A stretch of DNA of 64,000 bases from Cyclospora cayetanensis (taxonomy: Eukaryota; Apicomplexa; Conoidasida; Eucoccidiorida; Eimeriidae): NCBI RefSeq assembly GCF_002999335.1, contig NW_020312044.1:62001-126000 (forward strand), given 5' to 3'. This document shows positions 46,994-59,942 of the stretch, piece by piece. The first letter of the stretch is position 1; each line of letters opens with the position of its first letter. The translations under genes and the position numbers were made by a program. The notes below the pieces were generated by a model that was not told where the DNA came from, ran no database searches, and saw nothing but the letters and a program-made list of their open reading frames with translations.

Positions 46994-49586
46994 GCTTGAT
47001 GCCCTTACTGGCTGCATGGGCGAAGCTGTGTACATCTTGTAACTAGTTGTAGAAGATTCGTCTTTGCTAGAAGGCTGCACGTAGGTGGCGGTGCCGGTAA
47101 CTGTGCTCCTCCTCAGGGCATCTTCGGCAGAGGAGTGTGCCCGTGCAGGCGTGGTTGTCCACCGTATAACGGTCCCTTGCTTTGTCTCTGTAGGCATCGT
47201 ACTACTTGCACTTGTCTCCTGTAATCGAATACCGGAACCGGAACCCGGGTTCGGTGCCTGGAGGCAAACTCCAAGGTCGTAATATGCCCCGGGAGGAGAA
47301 CAACCCGCATTAGGTACTTGTGGAAGGATTCGCGGTAGCAATAGCCTGAAAATAACAATTAAACAACAAAAGGCAAATAGACAAAAGAAATGCGCTCTCT
47401 CTACTAGTGATCTCATTCGTGTAACACACCAGGTGCTAAACAACTCACCTGAAGAGCCCTGCAGCGACAATAACAACGCCAGATATCATCGCTAGTCGAC
47501 GAGCCGCGGTAGCCTCCACCGTCCACCATCCGGCTGCCAGTTCTAGTAGCACTGTAGCGAGCGCTATGAGCGCAGAGAGGAAGCAACGGGCCCAGACAGG
47601 CTGCAGTTCATGATACCAGAAATACAGTCCAACCGGGGGAGCCCAATCTTTCTCCTTTCAGGTTTATAACATGAACGTTAACCCGAAGTCTGCCCCTTTA
47701 CACAATAAAGCAGCTTTTAACGCATTTGCATTGGCCAATAAAAAGCCTAGGCCTAACTGCCGTCGTCCACTATTGTTGCACGTGGTACTTGTGGAATTTA
47801 AGTGACTATATAGCAGATGGATGTTCCATTGGAAGTGCTTGCCATGCGGCTTACGAGTGGATTCTCCTCAGACCACATGGCAACCCATGCATTGAAGAAT
47901 AACACGAAGGCAAACAAAGTCAGGAACGCCACGGCTCTCCACGTCCACACAGAAGAGGCTGGGAACCCTAGTTCCGTCAGACGGTGCTCTATCAAGCTCT
48001 GTGGACTGTAGTCCCCCTCAGCAAGTATAGTTATTGGCTCCCCCTGAATCACAGTCAAATTGAGGCAAGCACAAGAAATTTGGGCAGGGTAAAAGCAATA
48101 TGTGAAAAAGCAGAATATCAAGCAGATAGAATATGAAGCAGCACAGGTAGCAGGAAGGGAACAAATTTGGCTGGAGAGACCACAATGCAAGCACATTAAA
48201 AATGTTGGTGAAAGGGCATATAGAAAGTGCGAGATGGCTCAGTCAAATTACGAGCAAAGGGGAAGAAGGCATGCCACAATAAATAGTGACAAGTGCGTAA
48301 AACCGGGAGACGCAGCTGGCCAGGTGCATGCAATGCAGTGCATTGGCTGTCCCTTTTAATTGCCGTAGCTAGCGATGCATAGAGCCACGTTTATTTACTT
48401 CATCTCTTTCCGAGAGCCTTCTACTCAACAGAAGGACTATTTGGCTAGGTAGCTTCAAGCGTCTCACGTACCTTCCTTGCATCCGTGGGTGCATCCAGAA
48501 TGGTCCTTCCCGATCCGAAGTAGGGTTTTAGCTGTTTGCCTATAAGACTGACGTGAGTAGACTTGTTTCCCCAAAATGAAATGCGGATATCACCGACTTG
48601 GGGCCGCAAAGGGCTGCCAGTGTATAGATGATTGTTGTACACCAGAGTGCTCTGAGAGTCTATCTTTCGGGGTGGCCGTGATTGCTCCGGCTCAAATACC
48701 CCATCGTCCTCTAAAGAGAGCTGCTGCTTCTCCCTAAAGAAGCCAGAAAAGCTACCAGGAAGCGTATAACCGCCAGCACGAAGCCCCGAAGCTAACTGCA
48801 AAAAACCAACGAACGCTCAACAAGGGTTTACATAAGCCACCGATTGTGCTCAGTGAAGAATAAACAAGTATTTGTTTGTAAGGGCAACAGGCCTGTCTGC
48901 CGTGGTCTTAAGAGCTTTAGACCTGCCTGGCGACCTATGCCGGGAATCTGAGGGAAGAAATCCGGATTGCGTTGGTTGCCAAGTAAAATCCACGATGAAT
49001 CAGCAACCTGCGTACACCACAGCGCGGAAGACTGGTCATGCACTCGGCGTGTTCAAATAAGCTGAAGTACTCCTTTTTCCTGTAAGGTATGAAATAGGAC
49101 TTAGAAGGGTGCTGCCTATCGAGAACGAGCAAACGTCTTGTGTCGAAGAGAATGCATGGCACTTAGTTATTTCCCCTGGACCCAGAGTACGCAGCACTGA
49201 CTCACGAGGTGGTCTACCCACTCCGCCGTTCGGCTAGTGGAGAGGAGTTTTGGAGTATTAGTGAACTGAAACATCTCCGCCTTTATTTCAAAGAATACTC
49301 CACGGAAAGCAGAAATGTTTTTTGCAAAATTTGAGGGTGGGTAGAAGGTCGAAGAGTTTCTAATTGGACACTCCAGATGGACGTACAATCCGTCATTTTG
49401 GGGATTTGGGACACAAGAAGAAGGCACCAGCGAGGCCAGGATAGGCGTCAGCTTATGGACTTCCCGTGCAAAGCTTCTTTCTTTAATAATCAAAAGCAAG
49501 GATGACAGCAGCACCAAACCCAGCATCAACCAGAATGTCTTGTGGTGGGCATTTGCCCCCAACCCACAGCAGCCCGCCACGGTCAT
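46946..49586 (-). CDS. TMEM43-like (LUMA family) membrane protein, six exons
   Basis: Predicted multi-pass endomembrane protein of about 526 residues. Exons: 49586-49206, 49007-48923 (or to 48935), 48791-48472, 48043-47855, 47654-47449, 47345-46946, all in phase. The ATG at 49,586 is followed by a membrane segment (FWLMLGLVLLSSLLLII). The large lumenal part carries TMEM43-family patterns in order: GLYVHLECPI, FFEIKAEMFQF, EWVDHL joined to VADSSWILLGNQRNPDFFP, ASGLRAGGYTLPGSF, and LRPQVGDIRISF. It ends ITILAEGDYSPQSLIEHRL, before the C-terminal group of membrane segments (WRAVAFLTLFAFVLFFNAW, then exon 5). Exon 5 has no start codon and appears only through splicing. Its acceptor (TGAAAG) is weak. 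The last exon is a Ser/Thr-rich tail absent from animal TMEM43, which is about 400 residues. In animals the family sits in the ER and inner nuclear membrane; a role here is inferred only. Confidence 0.8.
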
Positions 49587-51505
49587 TGCTGCATGTGGAT
49601 AATGTTTCAGCTATAGCTGTGTATGACCCTTTATCTTGAGCTCTTTCTTGCGGCAACCACGCTCAGCAAAAACACCGGCTGAGCCACATGCCTCCCTTGA
49701 CTTCTTCCCAGTCCTCAGCCGAGAAGGCTACAAGACCAGAGAATACGGCAAAGAATCAATGCGATTTGTCCACGAATGCACAGGGGGTAAACTATGTTTG
49801 CGGTCTCCCGTGGGCCAGTGCTGTAGCAGCACCCTCGTTCTGTCAGGTGTCGGCTGCAGCAATGATCGGTCCCGGCTGAACTAGCGCCCTCGCCAACGCC
49901 TGTAGCCCACGGAAACAAATACACCAAAAGTTAGCGGTTTGGAGGCACTTCGAAAAAGCGCATAATGGGGGCCGCGAGCAGGCAGAAGCCGTCGAGTCCT
50001 GCGGCTTGCGCCTTCGACCCGTGGCTTCCTTCCTTGAGGGTTTCTTATCGCTGGAGAAGCGCATGCATTAAAATTGCATGAAAATGCTTGAATACTTTGA
50101 CTGGGGTGAAAAAGCCGATAGACAGAACACGTGGAGCGGCGGCAACAGAGTGCATTGGTTCATTACGCCATATCGAGAGCCCGGCTGTCTCCGAGCACCA
50201 AACGCATGCCCAGAACTCTTTGCATGAAACGCCTCTAAAGATAGCGTCAAACTTTTAGCCAAACGCTCCTCTCAAATATTTATGAGGAAATTAAGAGGAA
50301 GACTATCCACTTGGACCAAATTTATCCAGTTGAACACGCAAATACTCGGACACTACACTTAGCGGAAGATCGGCACTGCCCTCGTTCTATGGTTTTCCTG
50401 TTTCGCATTGCGAAATTGCGCGTTTCTCTCTTCCCCTGGTTCTGATTACGGGCACCGAACGGGAAATCGATGTAGATCTCGCTTACTTCCACATCTGGGA
50501 ACAGTCGTGGTCTCACGTCTACGGCGGGTAGAGCAAATATTCCCTGAGTACAGAGAAAGGGTCATACACTAACTAGCTCGCAGAGTTTCTACAATTCTGT
50601 TGCCTGGACTCTTCCACGAGGCCGTAGTGCCATATAAGCGCCATCACCGTGTAGACAGTCCTGCATGCAAGTCTGACACACATATCGTGCCAAGTGTCTG
50701 TTTTAGGCAAAGCAAGCTCCACTATCAGCCACTCAGCCGCAATATCTGTAATCCCCCTTCCAGCATGTGTTGGATGAAAGTAGTCTTATCATACTGCAGG
50801 CAAATCTCCATGTATGTCAACACCTGACGAACCCATAACAGATGTACCACATCTACCTACTTTCACCCCATTATTCTTTTTTATTTGGCATTCACGAAAT
50901 TACTGATGAGTGGCTTTCCAGTAACATATGCGACCTATGTATACACCCCGGAATTGCCCGGCACGAGCCCCGGGCAACGAAATGGAGGGAGACTTCTTGT
51001 TACAACATGTCGGGGACTGTTCAAATCCGGCAGCAAATTATGCACTAAAAGGAACTGTTTCTCAATGGCTAAAAAATTTACACGAGTGAGTATCAGACAA
51101 ACATGACAGATTAATGCGATTCACCGGGTATGCGATTCATCTGACATTATTCAAGGGTATTTGGTAGCTGGCCATGTGTCAAGTTACAACATGCCTGATT
51201 TCTTATTTGGCGTATGATTATCCCAAATAAAAAGAATGCCCAAATCTAACATTTGGCTCTTCTGTCTGACCCTAGTGCACGACAGCCACCGCAACCGGTG
51301 AAACCCTGACGTCTGTTTTACGCTTGACACAAAATTGCATACCGGGCCCGTAATGTACCAGGGCATGACGTTGCAATAATGGAAAACAGGAACATCTATC
51401 ACGTAGATACAAAGCTCGTTTTTGCTAGGAGCTCCAGATCTAAGCTATCCCCAAATATCACTTGAAGTGCTGATGGGCCTGACAGGAGATCTTCTAAACT
51501 TAGCT
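49587..51505. other. Intergenic region, no supported gene
   Basis: A basic minus-strand ATG frame at 50,064-49,843 (MRFSSDKKPSRKEATGRRRK) lies upstream of the TMEM43-like gene and could be an additional 5' exon or part of its leader, but the link cannot be proven by phase. Other frames (50,600-50,827, 50,842-51,106) have no recognisable content. Confidence 0.4.
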
Positions 51506-52747
51506 TTATCGGTTTAACGACGTGGAGACAGGTGCATCAACAGTTTCCTGAAGGTTACTGATAGGCACAAATGGGGTACTCGTATTCCTGGGGCTCTTGC
51601 TGAATAAACTGGTTAGAGACCGCATTGACTTGGATCTTACATCCGAGTCACGGGCATAGAGAATGTGTTCGAAGCTCCGGGGCTGACGATTTCTCTCTGA
51701 ACTAAGAGTGGAGCTGACTCTTTTCATCGTCTCCGTGCTTCCCTCAGATCCTCGGCAAGCAATAACGCACATCAAGCCTGATGCCAAACAAAGGGCGCCC
51801 ACAGCCGACAACACCAGCATGACTATCCAAGTGTGATCCTCATCCTCAGTGGACACATCGTTGTGCTGCACTACATCTTGTGGGACACTGAGCGCAGCGC
51901 CTACTGCTGAATAATCGGCGTCGCCAGGGGCTGTAGAGGCTTTCGGGACCTCATAATGTCCTACGTATTTCGGTGCAAAAGACTGTGAAACTTCTGTTGT
52001 TTGAGGCACCCCTAGAGGCCTTGCAACTGCACTATCGGCTGTAAACGTTCCATTTGCTGCGATTCCTAGGGCACTTCCAGCAGGGGCACCTTGCTGAACC
52101 GAGACCAGCCCTCCTCGACGGCTTCCAGGGGCACCAGTCTGAGTGAAAGTAGGGGACAGCGTAGATCCCAATGGTACGGCTGGAAGAGCAGCTTCTGCCG
52201 AAGATTGTCCAACAGGAGTTGCTGAAACAACACGAGAGCGTTGTGTTGCCGCAGTTGTTACGTCTGAGGTCTTTTGCACTGCAATAGGCACATCATGCAC
52301 AAAGCAAGGAGAGGATGGTGAAGAGAAAGGTGGATGAGACAAGCGTGGCTGTTGACGGGCTAAAGGAAGTGGCGCTTGCCTGGGCTGGTTCACTGTAGCA
52401 GGCTCGCTATGTGGGGAAGTTATGACATGTGCTTTGATACCGGTTTCTATTGTATTAGATACTTGATCGTGCAAAGATGCTTCGAGAGGAATGCGTGAAA
52501 AACCTCCGTGTGTCATGTGCTCAGTGTTGAGCTCCAAGGCGTGTTCAGACGTATCCAGGGGTCCAGAACCTAAATGGGGTCCCAAAGAATGACTGGAATT
52601 AAATCCTTTTTTCCTAGCGAGCGAGTGCTCCACTTGATGCCGCTTGGTGAGGTAGGCTGTGGGGTAAAGAACTAGGGTCAAGACAGAGATAATGCAACTG
52701 CTCAGCAGCCGCTGGTGCAATCGCGGCTTCAGCATCTGTGACCCCAT
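51506..52747 (-). CDS. Single-exon membrane protein of unknown function
   Basis: Open frame of 413 codons from the ATG at 52,747; the frame also has an upstream TTG, which is ignored. Near the N-terminus a hydrophobic segment (LLSSCIISVLTLVLYPTAYL, about residues 15-34) looks like a signal anchor. A long Ser/Pro/Thr/Ala-rich segment follows, then a clear membrane span (WIVMLVLSAVGALCLASGL and on, about 320-345) ending in CVIAC, and a basic Ser-rich tail of about 75 residues. The plan resembles a surface or organelle protein with a mucin-like ectodomain or lumenal stalk, but there is no recognisable domain and no cysteine framework. Unlike the plus-strand block it has no CAG homopolymers. Length and codon use support a real gene. 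Confidence 0.7.
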   Translation of the reverse strand: MGSQMLKPRLHQRLLSSCIISVLTLVLYPTAYLTKRHQVEHSLARKKGFNSSHSLGPHLGSGPLDTSEHALELNTEHMTHGGFSRIPLEASLHDQVSNTIETGIKAHVITSPHSEPATVNQPRQAPLPLARQQPRLSHPPFSSPSSPCFVHDVPIAVQKTSDVTTAATQRSRVVSATPVGQSSAEAALPAVPLGSTLSPTFTQTGAPGSRRGGLVSVQQGAPAGSALGIAANGTFTADSAVARPLGVPQTTEVSQSFAPKYVGHYEVPKASTAPGDADYSAVGAALSVPQDVVQHNDVSTEDEDHTWIVMLVLSAVGALCLASGLMCVIACRGSEGSTETMKRVSSTLSSERNRQPRSFEHILYARDSDVRSKSMRSLTSLFSKSPRNTSTPFVPISNLQETVDAPVSTSLNR

Positions 52748-55700
52748 GGCAACAATCAAGCCAAATGTCTAGCTGGTCATATATAGTGGCGACCTAAGCA
52801 GTAGTTTGAACTCGTCTGTTGCCGCGGCACGCTCTCCCTCGGCAATCTTGTAAGTCGATCCTGTAGAGCCCAGATACGGGCCATTTCTATACAGGGATAC
52901 TGTGCCCCCCAAAACATCCTAAAACGTAATTGAAATACACTCACAGCTAGGAAAATAGAGTAGGAAACGATCTCTTCTTCATTTCACTCCAGTGTCCCCG
53001 ACAACACCAGCCGTCCGATGCATTGCCAGTTCAGCTTCCAGCGAAAAAGCAGAAAACGCACCTGTTGTTGCTTCCTCACCTCTCTATTTACAAATGTCAT
53101 ATTAACTAGATCTAAAAGTATTATAAACACTCATAGCTGTACTTATAGGACAATAATTGCCTGAAAATCCTATATGTCTTAGTGATCCTTTCGACCAGCA
53201 TCAAAGTCGAACAGATTGAGAAAGCGCGGTCACCCCTCTTCATGGGTACACACTGTTTTCTATCCTAGTTATTCGTCAAACCACACAAGAGAGTGCGGTA
53301 GCTATGCAGCTTAGTTACTCCAGTGTGAAGGCACGCTTCCCACGGTCAACCAGCCTAGCAGAAACAGAGCACACCAGGCGCCGAGAGCCATCGTGTACAA
53401 CGTTCATCTAGGGCTTGTTCAGTCCAGTATAGTGAGTTATTGTGTGTGTCCTTGCTTTAAAATGGTAATTTAGTCTGGTTTGTACTGGCAGTAATTTCCC
53501 AGGAGTGGAAACGGGAAACGGACTAATACGGGGTCGGCGTAGCTGCTGAGGAAAGCTACAACGGAACAGGAAGCGGAGCCTGGGAGGGTGGAATTTCCTG
53601 ATCTTAAAAGAGTCCTAGTAGCTTTGGCTAACCAAGAGCTCATAGCACATAGAAATTCAAAACAAAACGTGCTCAAGAGCCCGGTGTTCCTCGGATCGTC
53701 GACAGCCTGTCGACAGGCGCCGTTATGCAAGTATCTCCACTTTGCTTCCTTTTACTTCGTTGCATTAGCACTAGTAATGACAGCGAAATTGTGTAAGTAG
53801 TAGATCTAAACGCTACGCAATCAGTGTAGACACAACGCACAATGCCCTATATTCCATGAATTTTCTGTCGGCGAACCACTTCGAAATATTTGCGGTCATG
53901 AAGTACGCGATGTTTCTTACCCCACGCTCCTTGCCTCTCTCTAGTCACCAAGAACCGGCATTCAGTTCATTCAGAACACTCTAAATACTTTCGAACACAC
54001 CGATTAGCTGTGTTAACTCGAGAATGGTGAACCCTCTGCTGACTTCATAACAGCCATCCTAAACATGGATGAACAGCTCCAGTGGGTCCAGCGTTGTTAA
54101 GGATATTGGCCAGTCATAGATGCACAAGGACTTCCATTCCCGTCTTCGTTGCAACGTTTGTTCGGCAAGCTCAGAAACACTACAATGCTCTTTTCAATAT
54201 CCAAGACCGCCAGGTTTGTGACAGAGTTCCGCCAGACCCACTGGTGTCCCAGTATCTACTAATGTGCAATGCATTTGAAAAAGGTAATTACATTGCAAAT
54301 GGGGCATGATTGGTGTCTCCTTCTGCCGACTGCTCTACGTGTTTCTCTACTTGTGCTTTTCAGAATTCGGTGGTTATTGATCGCGATAGGAGCGAGCACT
54401 CCCTGATTTAGAGCCGTTGAATCCAAGTGTAGACAGGACATCTTCATTGACACACCTTGAGACAAAATTTCTCGTTTTTACAGAGTGTGAACCCACCGTG
54501 CGACACCATCCAAAAGCGCTACAGCCCTATCAGCACCAACGACAGACCAACCGATTGTCCACGTGTTACCTCCGCCGATCTCCTCTCCAGGAGGTTTATC
54601 GTAGTTGCTACTGCTTTAAACTGTGTAGAAGTAGGCGAATCTTGGCCGTTAGAGGCCTTTTCTCAAATAGAAAAAAAGAAGCCCTGGCTTACATACACAT
54701 CAATCTGGAAATGGCCCATTGCACGTCTTCTCCACAGGTCTAGTCGGCAAGGTGAAAAGCAATCTTTTTCCAGTGTAACAACAGGTAGTGCACTTCCTTT
54801 TCACTCATCTTCTTTACATTATTCATAGTGTCCGGTGGTTTGAAAGCAGTCAGTAGCTGAGGAGCCTCACCACCCTCAAACAGAATAGGCAAGCTGTCCG
54901 CCACTCAAAGAAGCTCAATCTACGGTATTCTGAGGTTTAGCATAGATACTTAGCGAATAAAGCCCCCATGCTTGCGTTCACAGCCGTTTGCTACATTTGT
55001 GCGTTTGCCGAAAGTGGCCCCTGCTAGAATACTATCGAGGTTTTCATTGACCATGAATCTACTGCAACCACAAACTCAGGCTGGTAGGTGGAAAGCTGTC
55101 CATGTAAGACATTGCTGCTCCCTTCATGCCTGCATTCTGTCCAGGAGCATTAGTCGGAATTATTGTGTTGCACCCTATAAAATCACCGGGTTGCTTGAGC
55201 CTCTTTCGCATCTCTAGGGTGCAGCAGGCAATGCTTGTAGGTGTGTGGAGGCACGCACTGCGACACGCATTACACAGAAGCTACGTCGTGCTGGAGACGT
55301 CAATCATCTAATAGCTTAGCGGTCACGCTCTCGATGCTTCGGCGTTACCTTTAGGTAAAGTGCATCACTCTTACTGAGCGTCAAATGGAGGCTTGCTGAA
55401 GGATGTAGGTTAGAGGGCACATGGATCTCTATGCTAAAAATATCCTCCTGAAGCTATGATTGCTCTAGTTTTCTCATAAGCCCGGACCTGTCCGACACTT
55501 AGCAGCCGCAATTGCAAATTTAGCTTCCAGCTGGCCTTCATATTTGTACAGGGCGCTTCTGCCGCTTAGAGAAAAGAAATAATGCTCCGCTGAGCTTTAT
55601 GTAATAAGGATGCTGCATGTGCAGCACCTGAATACACTTTACTGTTTTGTCTCGCTAAATTTTGCTGGTAATCCGAAACTGCGGCTGCAACGAAACCCGC

Positions 55701-58700
55701 TGCCATGAGACAGCAAGTCACACAGAGACCAAGCAGGCAAATCTGGAAGGCTGGAAAGCTCTAGAAAGCCACTACAATAGGATTCGCTGATACGAGATAA
55801 GGAACTCGAAAACAAGCCACCTGGGAACCCTTCTCTGATCAGATCTCTAGCAAAGGTTTCATATGCACCCTAAACGGCAGTGAAAGAGACCGGAACCATT
55901 GTTGCACAGCATTTACTTGCACGGGAGTACATATGGTATTAGGTAAGTCACAGTGCACTCACACGTAGCAGATACAGAATGGCGGGGCTTCTGCTACAAA
56001 TGGGTGCAAATTGAGGAGCAGCAGCAGACCAGTTCAATGGACTATCGGAATTCGTTTACGAGCTGCGATACTGAGGATAGAGCAGCGAGCATACCAGTTT
56101 AAGACAGCAAGCAGATAGGCTATTTTCGCATTGTAGTGGTAGTGCAAGACTCCCGCCGATCTTCTTTAGCTGCTTCGGGTAGGCACGAAGTCGTGGTTGT
56201 CATGTTCACGGCGTAGGGCGTGTGCCTTCCCAGGAGCCCCTTGTGTTCTATTGCGAAGCTTGGTAGTACGCAGCAAGTGGTTTTAGGCTCCATTCTCCAT
56301 GAGGTTGAGGCTGCATTAGCAGTTATTGGTGTGGATGACTGGACAGGGGGCAGCGTCGTCTGTCCCGTGTGTTGCTGCAGAAAGGATACTTTATAGACGC
56401 CCTTACAAAAGTGCTGCACTGGAGCCCCCGCTTCGCCGAAGAGAGAAGCGCTTGCAGCAATCGGTTGTTCTTTCTCGATGGGAAGCTTGCGAGTATTTGA
56501 ACACCAGAGCGTCCTTTGCAGCGGATTCCTCTCGTAATCGTCTGGGGTCACAGGGCAAGTGAAAGCTCTTTAGGGGCCAGGTCACAGATCTCCTGGCACA
56601 AGCAAATCTACAAAATCATCTATAGCCCTTAGAACCTTAATTGTCTCAGAAAAAGGCAGACGCCAGTTATTCTGTCAGACGTGGCTTTCCTATTTGGAGT
56701 GATGCTACAGAGCAAAGGCATTGCTCAAACCGTGCTGCCATTCGGAGAGAATCCGCTTAAGAGAGCCTGCTTTGCTGGGTAACAAAGGTGCTGTGAGCAA
56801 GATTACAAGGTTGTACAACCGTGCATGTATGTTGTTCCTTCTTACTCGGACAAGGCTCTCCGGGCTTGGTGAATATATTATGGCAGTGGCTTCTCTCCAG
56901 AGACTTCTGCTTAATTAGAAGAAGAATGCTTGCAAGCTTTAGAATCGTTCGCAGCTCTATGCATTAGTGGATTACGCAGGGTCGGTACTTCGCTTGCATG
57001 TGATTCAGGCCTTGTAACGACGGAAGAGAGTGTTGATAAGAAAGGAGACATCGTTGCTGCCCTGCCTGTCGCTGTGCTAGGAATCATCAGGCAGAAGCCT
57101 TTACTTATTCAAATTTATCAAGACGTTTTTGAGCTTGCAGCGCAGCAGCCGGACCTCTATGGAAGCAAAGGAGATTGTGCATAAGAAAATTCATGTTTTG
57201 AATCTAGTGCTGCAGGGATGTCTCGAGTTTGTTCGGGCATTTTTCGAAGCTCTGAAGCTTACGTAGACGAGTGTAGAGTCAACACGCCAGTGAGAGATTC
57301 TGGCCTATCCTCCAGGGAAAAGAGCTTTCCGTTTTCATGCTCGTGAGACGTTACCACCTTGAAACCCGCGATCACAGGAAGGCTGGCATATTCAGAACAC
57401 TACCTTCACGGTAAAGCCCCAAAACATATGTATCCAAGAGGCTCAAAAGCCTCCCAAAATTCCCTCCACGAGGTGCACTGTGTACCTAGCGTTATCAGGA
57501 TAAGGTGCTGCCTCCTTATCATTTGGCAGCGTGTGTTCATATTAAATGCATCAAGGAATACCACGCTTTCTTTAAAACACTCGTCATGGCCCTAATACGG
57601 AGTGTAAACTCCGCGGGATCGTTTTCGCTTCGGAAGTGGCCCAGAACCAGGTACTTTCAAGGAAATATGCACGTGGATAGAGAAACCTTCCGGCCGACCT
57701 GAGTAGCTTAATTGATGGTACGCTGTTTGTTGCTTGGGCCATTCACGTAGTGTATTTTATAACTGTACGACTACTAGCGTATGTTACTGAGAGAAATGAA
57801 TTTGCTAGAAATAGGCTTTTCCTCTTCGAATAACCAATTTCCTGCGCGCTTACTTCCATGAAAGCAGCTTTTCAATAGTCTGATAAGGTGCGCATGGCCA
57901 CAATCATTTTAGTAAACGACCTAAGAGAGGTCAAGGGGTGCCGATGACCACCAGGCGCCTTATCAGCAACCCTTTCAGCACACACTACATCATCCAGCCC
58001 GGCTGTCAGCGAAAATGTAGCTTATGCTCATGTGATAGAATTTATCTGGCTTTAGAGACCTCACGTAGCTTCGCGCATAATTCTGGAGTAGGCCGGATGC
58101 CAGCTCCTGCAGCTCAGGACACTGAAGATCGAGGCAAGGGCACTCGGTGCATCCTAATTCCCTTTCTATGGCTTAGCTAGCAATCAGATGGCAACGCAAC
58201 GATATGTCTGTGCGAATTTAATTGAATTTGCGGCTTCAAATGTGTTGGACTGCAGAAGCTACTGGTGGACTCCTTCGAAGCAATGGGGGTAGTTCTTGTT
58301 GAGGTAAGTGCAGCTCATGCCTTTTGGTCATGCATTCGCCTGGAAAATGGCAACATTTTGTCCTGCAGACAATATAAAAGCAATGATAGAAGCAGGAGAA
58401 GAAGAGTGGCTGTTCAGATGGCTCACTACATTCCCCTACTATGTGTAGGGCAGTCACCTGGCATGGACACTACAGATGACCACCCTTCCTCAAAGGAATT
58501 ACGTTAGATTTCTATCTAATTAACAAGCTTGCGCAAAAACTTCCGGATTTTGGGCTCTTCAGCATTAATTATGTTGCTCTGTAAAATGTGGCTGCCGAAG
58601 GTAGCGCGCATTTGTATTTCGCAGCACCAGTTTTCCTCATGAATTCGCGTTGAACACAAGGATGGCTAAGCACTGCGCTTTGCATACGCTAGCCAGCCTA

Positions 58701-59942
58701 AAAGAAATGTTTTATTTCGTTGCCAGTACAATGCTGGAACAGGTAGTCCTGCGCAGCTTTACCAAACTGGTCCAACAGATCCCGCATGTTTTGTGGGCCT
58801 CAAGGGGAAGTGGAAACTATCTAAAAGGGGTGTAAATAAAGGTGCTTTAGTATCGGTTTGACCAAATATGTTTTTAGTGCCGAGGCGAATAGGCACGTGC
58901 CTTCCAGGATGTACTGGATCGGAAAGTAGTGGACACCCCTCGCCATCAAGAAGCCGATGAGGCACTTTTAAACACTTGCTAGCTGGCAGTACACACGAGT
59001 ATTGGAGTCACCTTCATAAACTAGAAAGAAAAGGGAGTATTCAAGCGACTGGCGAAGTCGGTGCAGCAGAAGCGCCACACATGGATACACGAATTTCTGG
59101 CAGCTGCTACAACACCTGCGTCGGCTGTGCCAAGTGTGGGAACAGCCTTCAAGAGGATTGAATGAACTGATATAGCCGCGTTTCAATATACTGCAGGCTC
59201 ACCCCTTTTTATTCAACAAAATTTATGGCGAACGCCATAGGACCTGCACACCAGGTCTCTTCCAGATACACCGAAGGATAGTAGAGCTAAGTATACGTAT
59301 ATTTACAGCAAACCCGAGTACATGCTAGTAGCAAAGTATATTAAAAACCTATGCACGGTGGATCTCTCGGTGCACAAGCCTGCAGAAGTAAGCTGGCTTC
59401 TGATAGTGTGACATTGGCCTGGCCTCAGATGACACCTGTTTTCAGATGGCACCTGTTTTCAGATGGCACCTGTTTGCAATGCTTTGGAAGAAAACCATCC
59501 ACTAGGTGCTTCGACTGGTTTTTCGCTCCCATACCCAAGTTTGAGGAACGGTTTGCACGTCAGTATTTAATGGGAAAGAAAAAAGCAACACTTTGCAGAC
59601 ATTTACCACACAGAGCAGTCTCCATGTAGAACATAATTTGTTGAAACATTTTAGAAGATTACGTCTGAGGCGCAGGTACCAAATTCAAAAGACGACAGCA
59701 CTTGCAATCTTTTCAAGGAGGTCGCAGCCTGCGCTGTGAGGGCTGCTGTGTCGTAATATGGACGATGAAGTAGTGCAAACAGCATGTGAAATACCCATGC
59801 GAAAACGTTTTAGCCCTCAAGCCTTAGCAAGAATGCAATAATATCAAATGCAACCAGCCGAGAACCAGCTCATGATTGATCTGAAAGGGAAGCATATGTA
59901 CCAGAAAAACAACTGGCATATGGAAATCACTTCAGGCGTGCA
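52748..59942. other. Seven-kilobase stretch without a convincing gene
   Basis: No domain was recognised on either strand. The better candidates are a minus-strand segment at about 56,575-56,120 (no ATG; begins after a possible AG acceptor and reads CPVTPDDYERNPLQRTLW), which could be a 3' exon, and plus-strand segments at 54,457-54,828 and 56,930-57,184. Short frames elsewhere follow the level expected by chance. The region has few trinucleotide repeats. It may contain a gene of short exons, a non-coding transcript, or transposon debris too old to read. Confidence 0.4.
59426..59475. repeat. 17-bp tandem repeat, three units
   Basis: Units at 59,426-59,442, 59,443-59,459 and 59,460-59,475 share CAGATGGCACCTGTTTT; the first has A for G at one position and the last lacks the final T. 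Each carries a CACCTG word. Confidence 0.9.
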
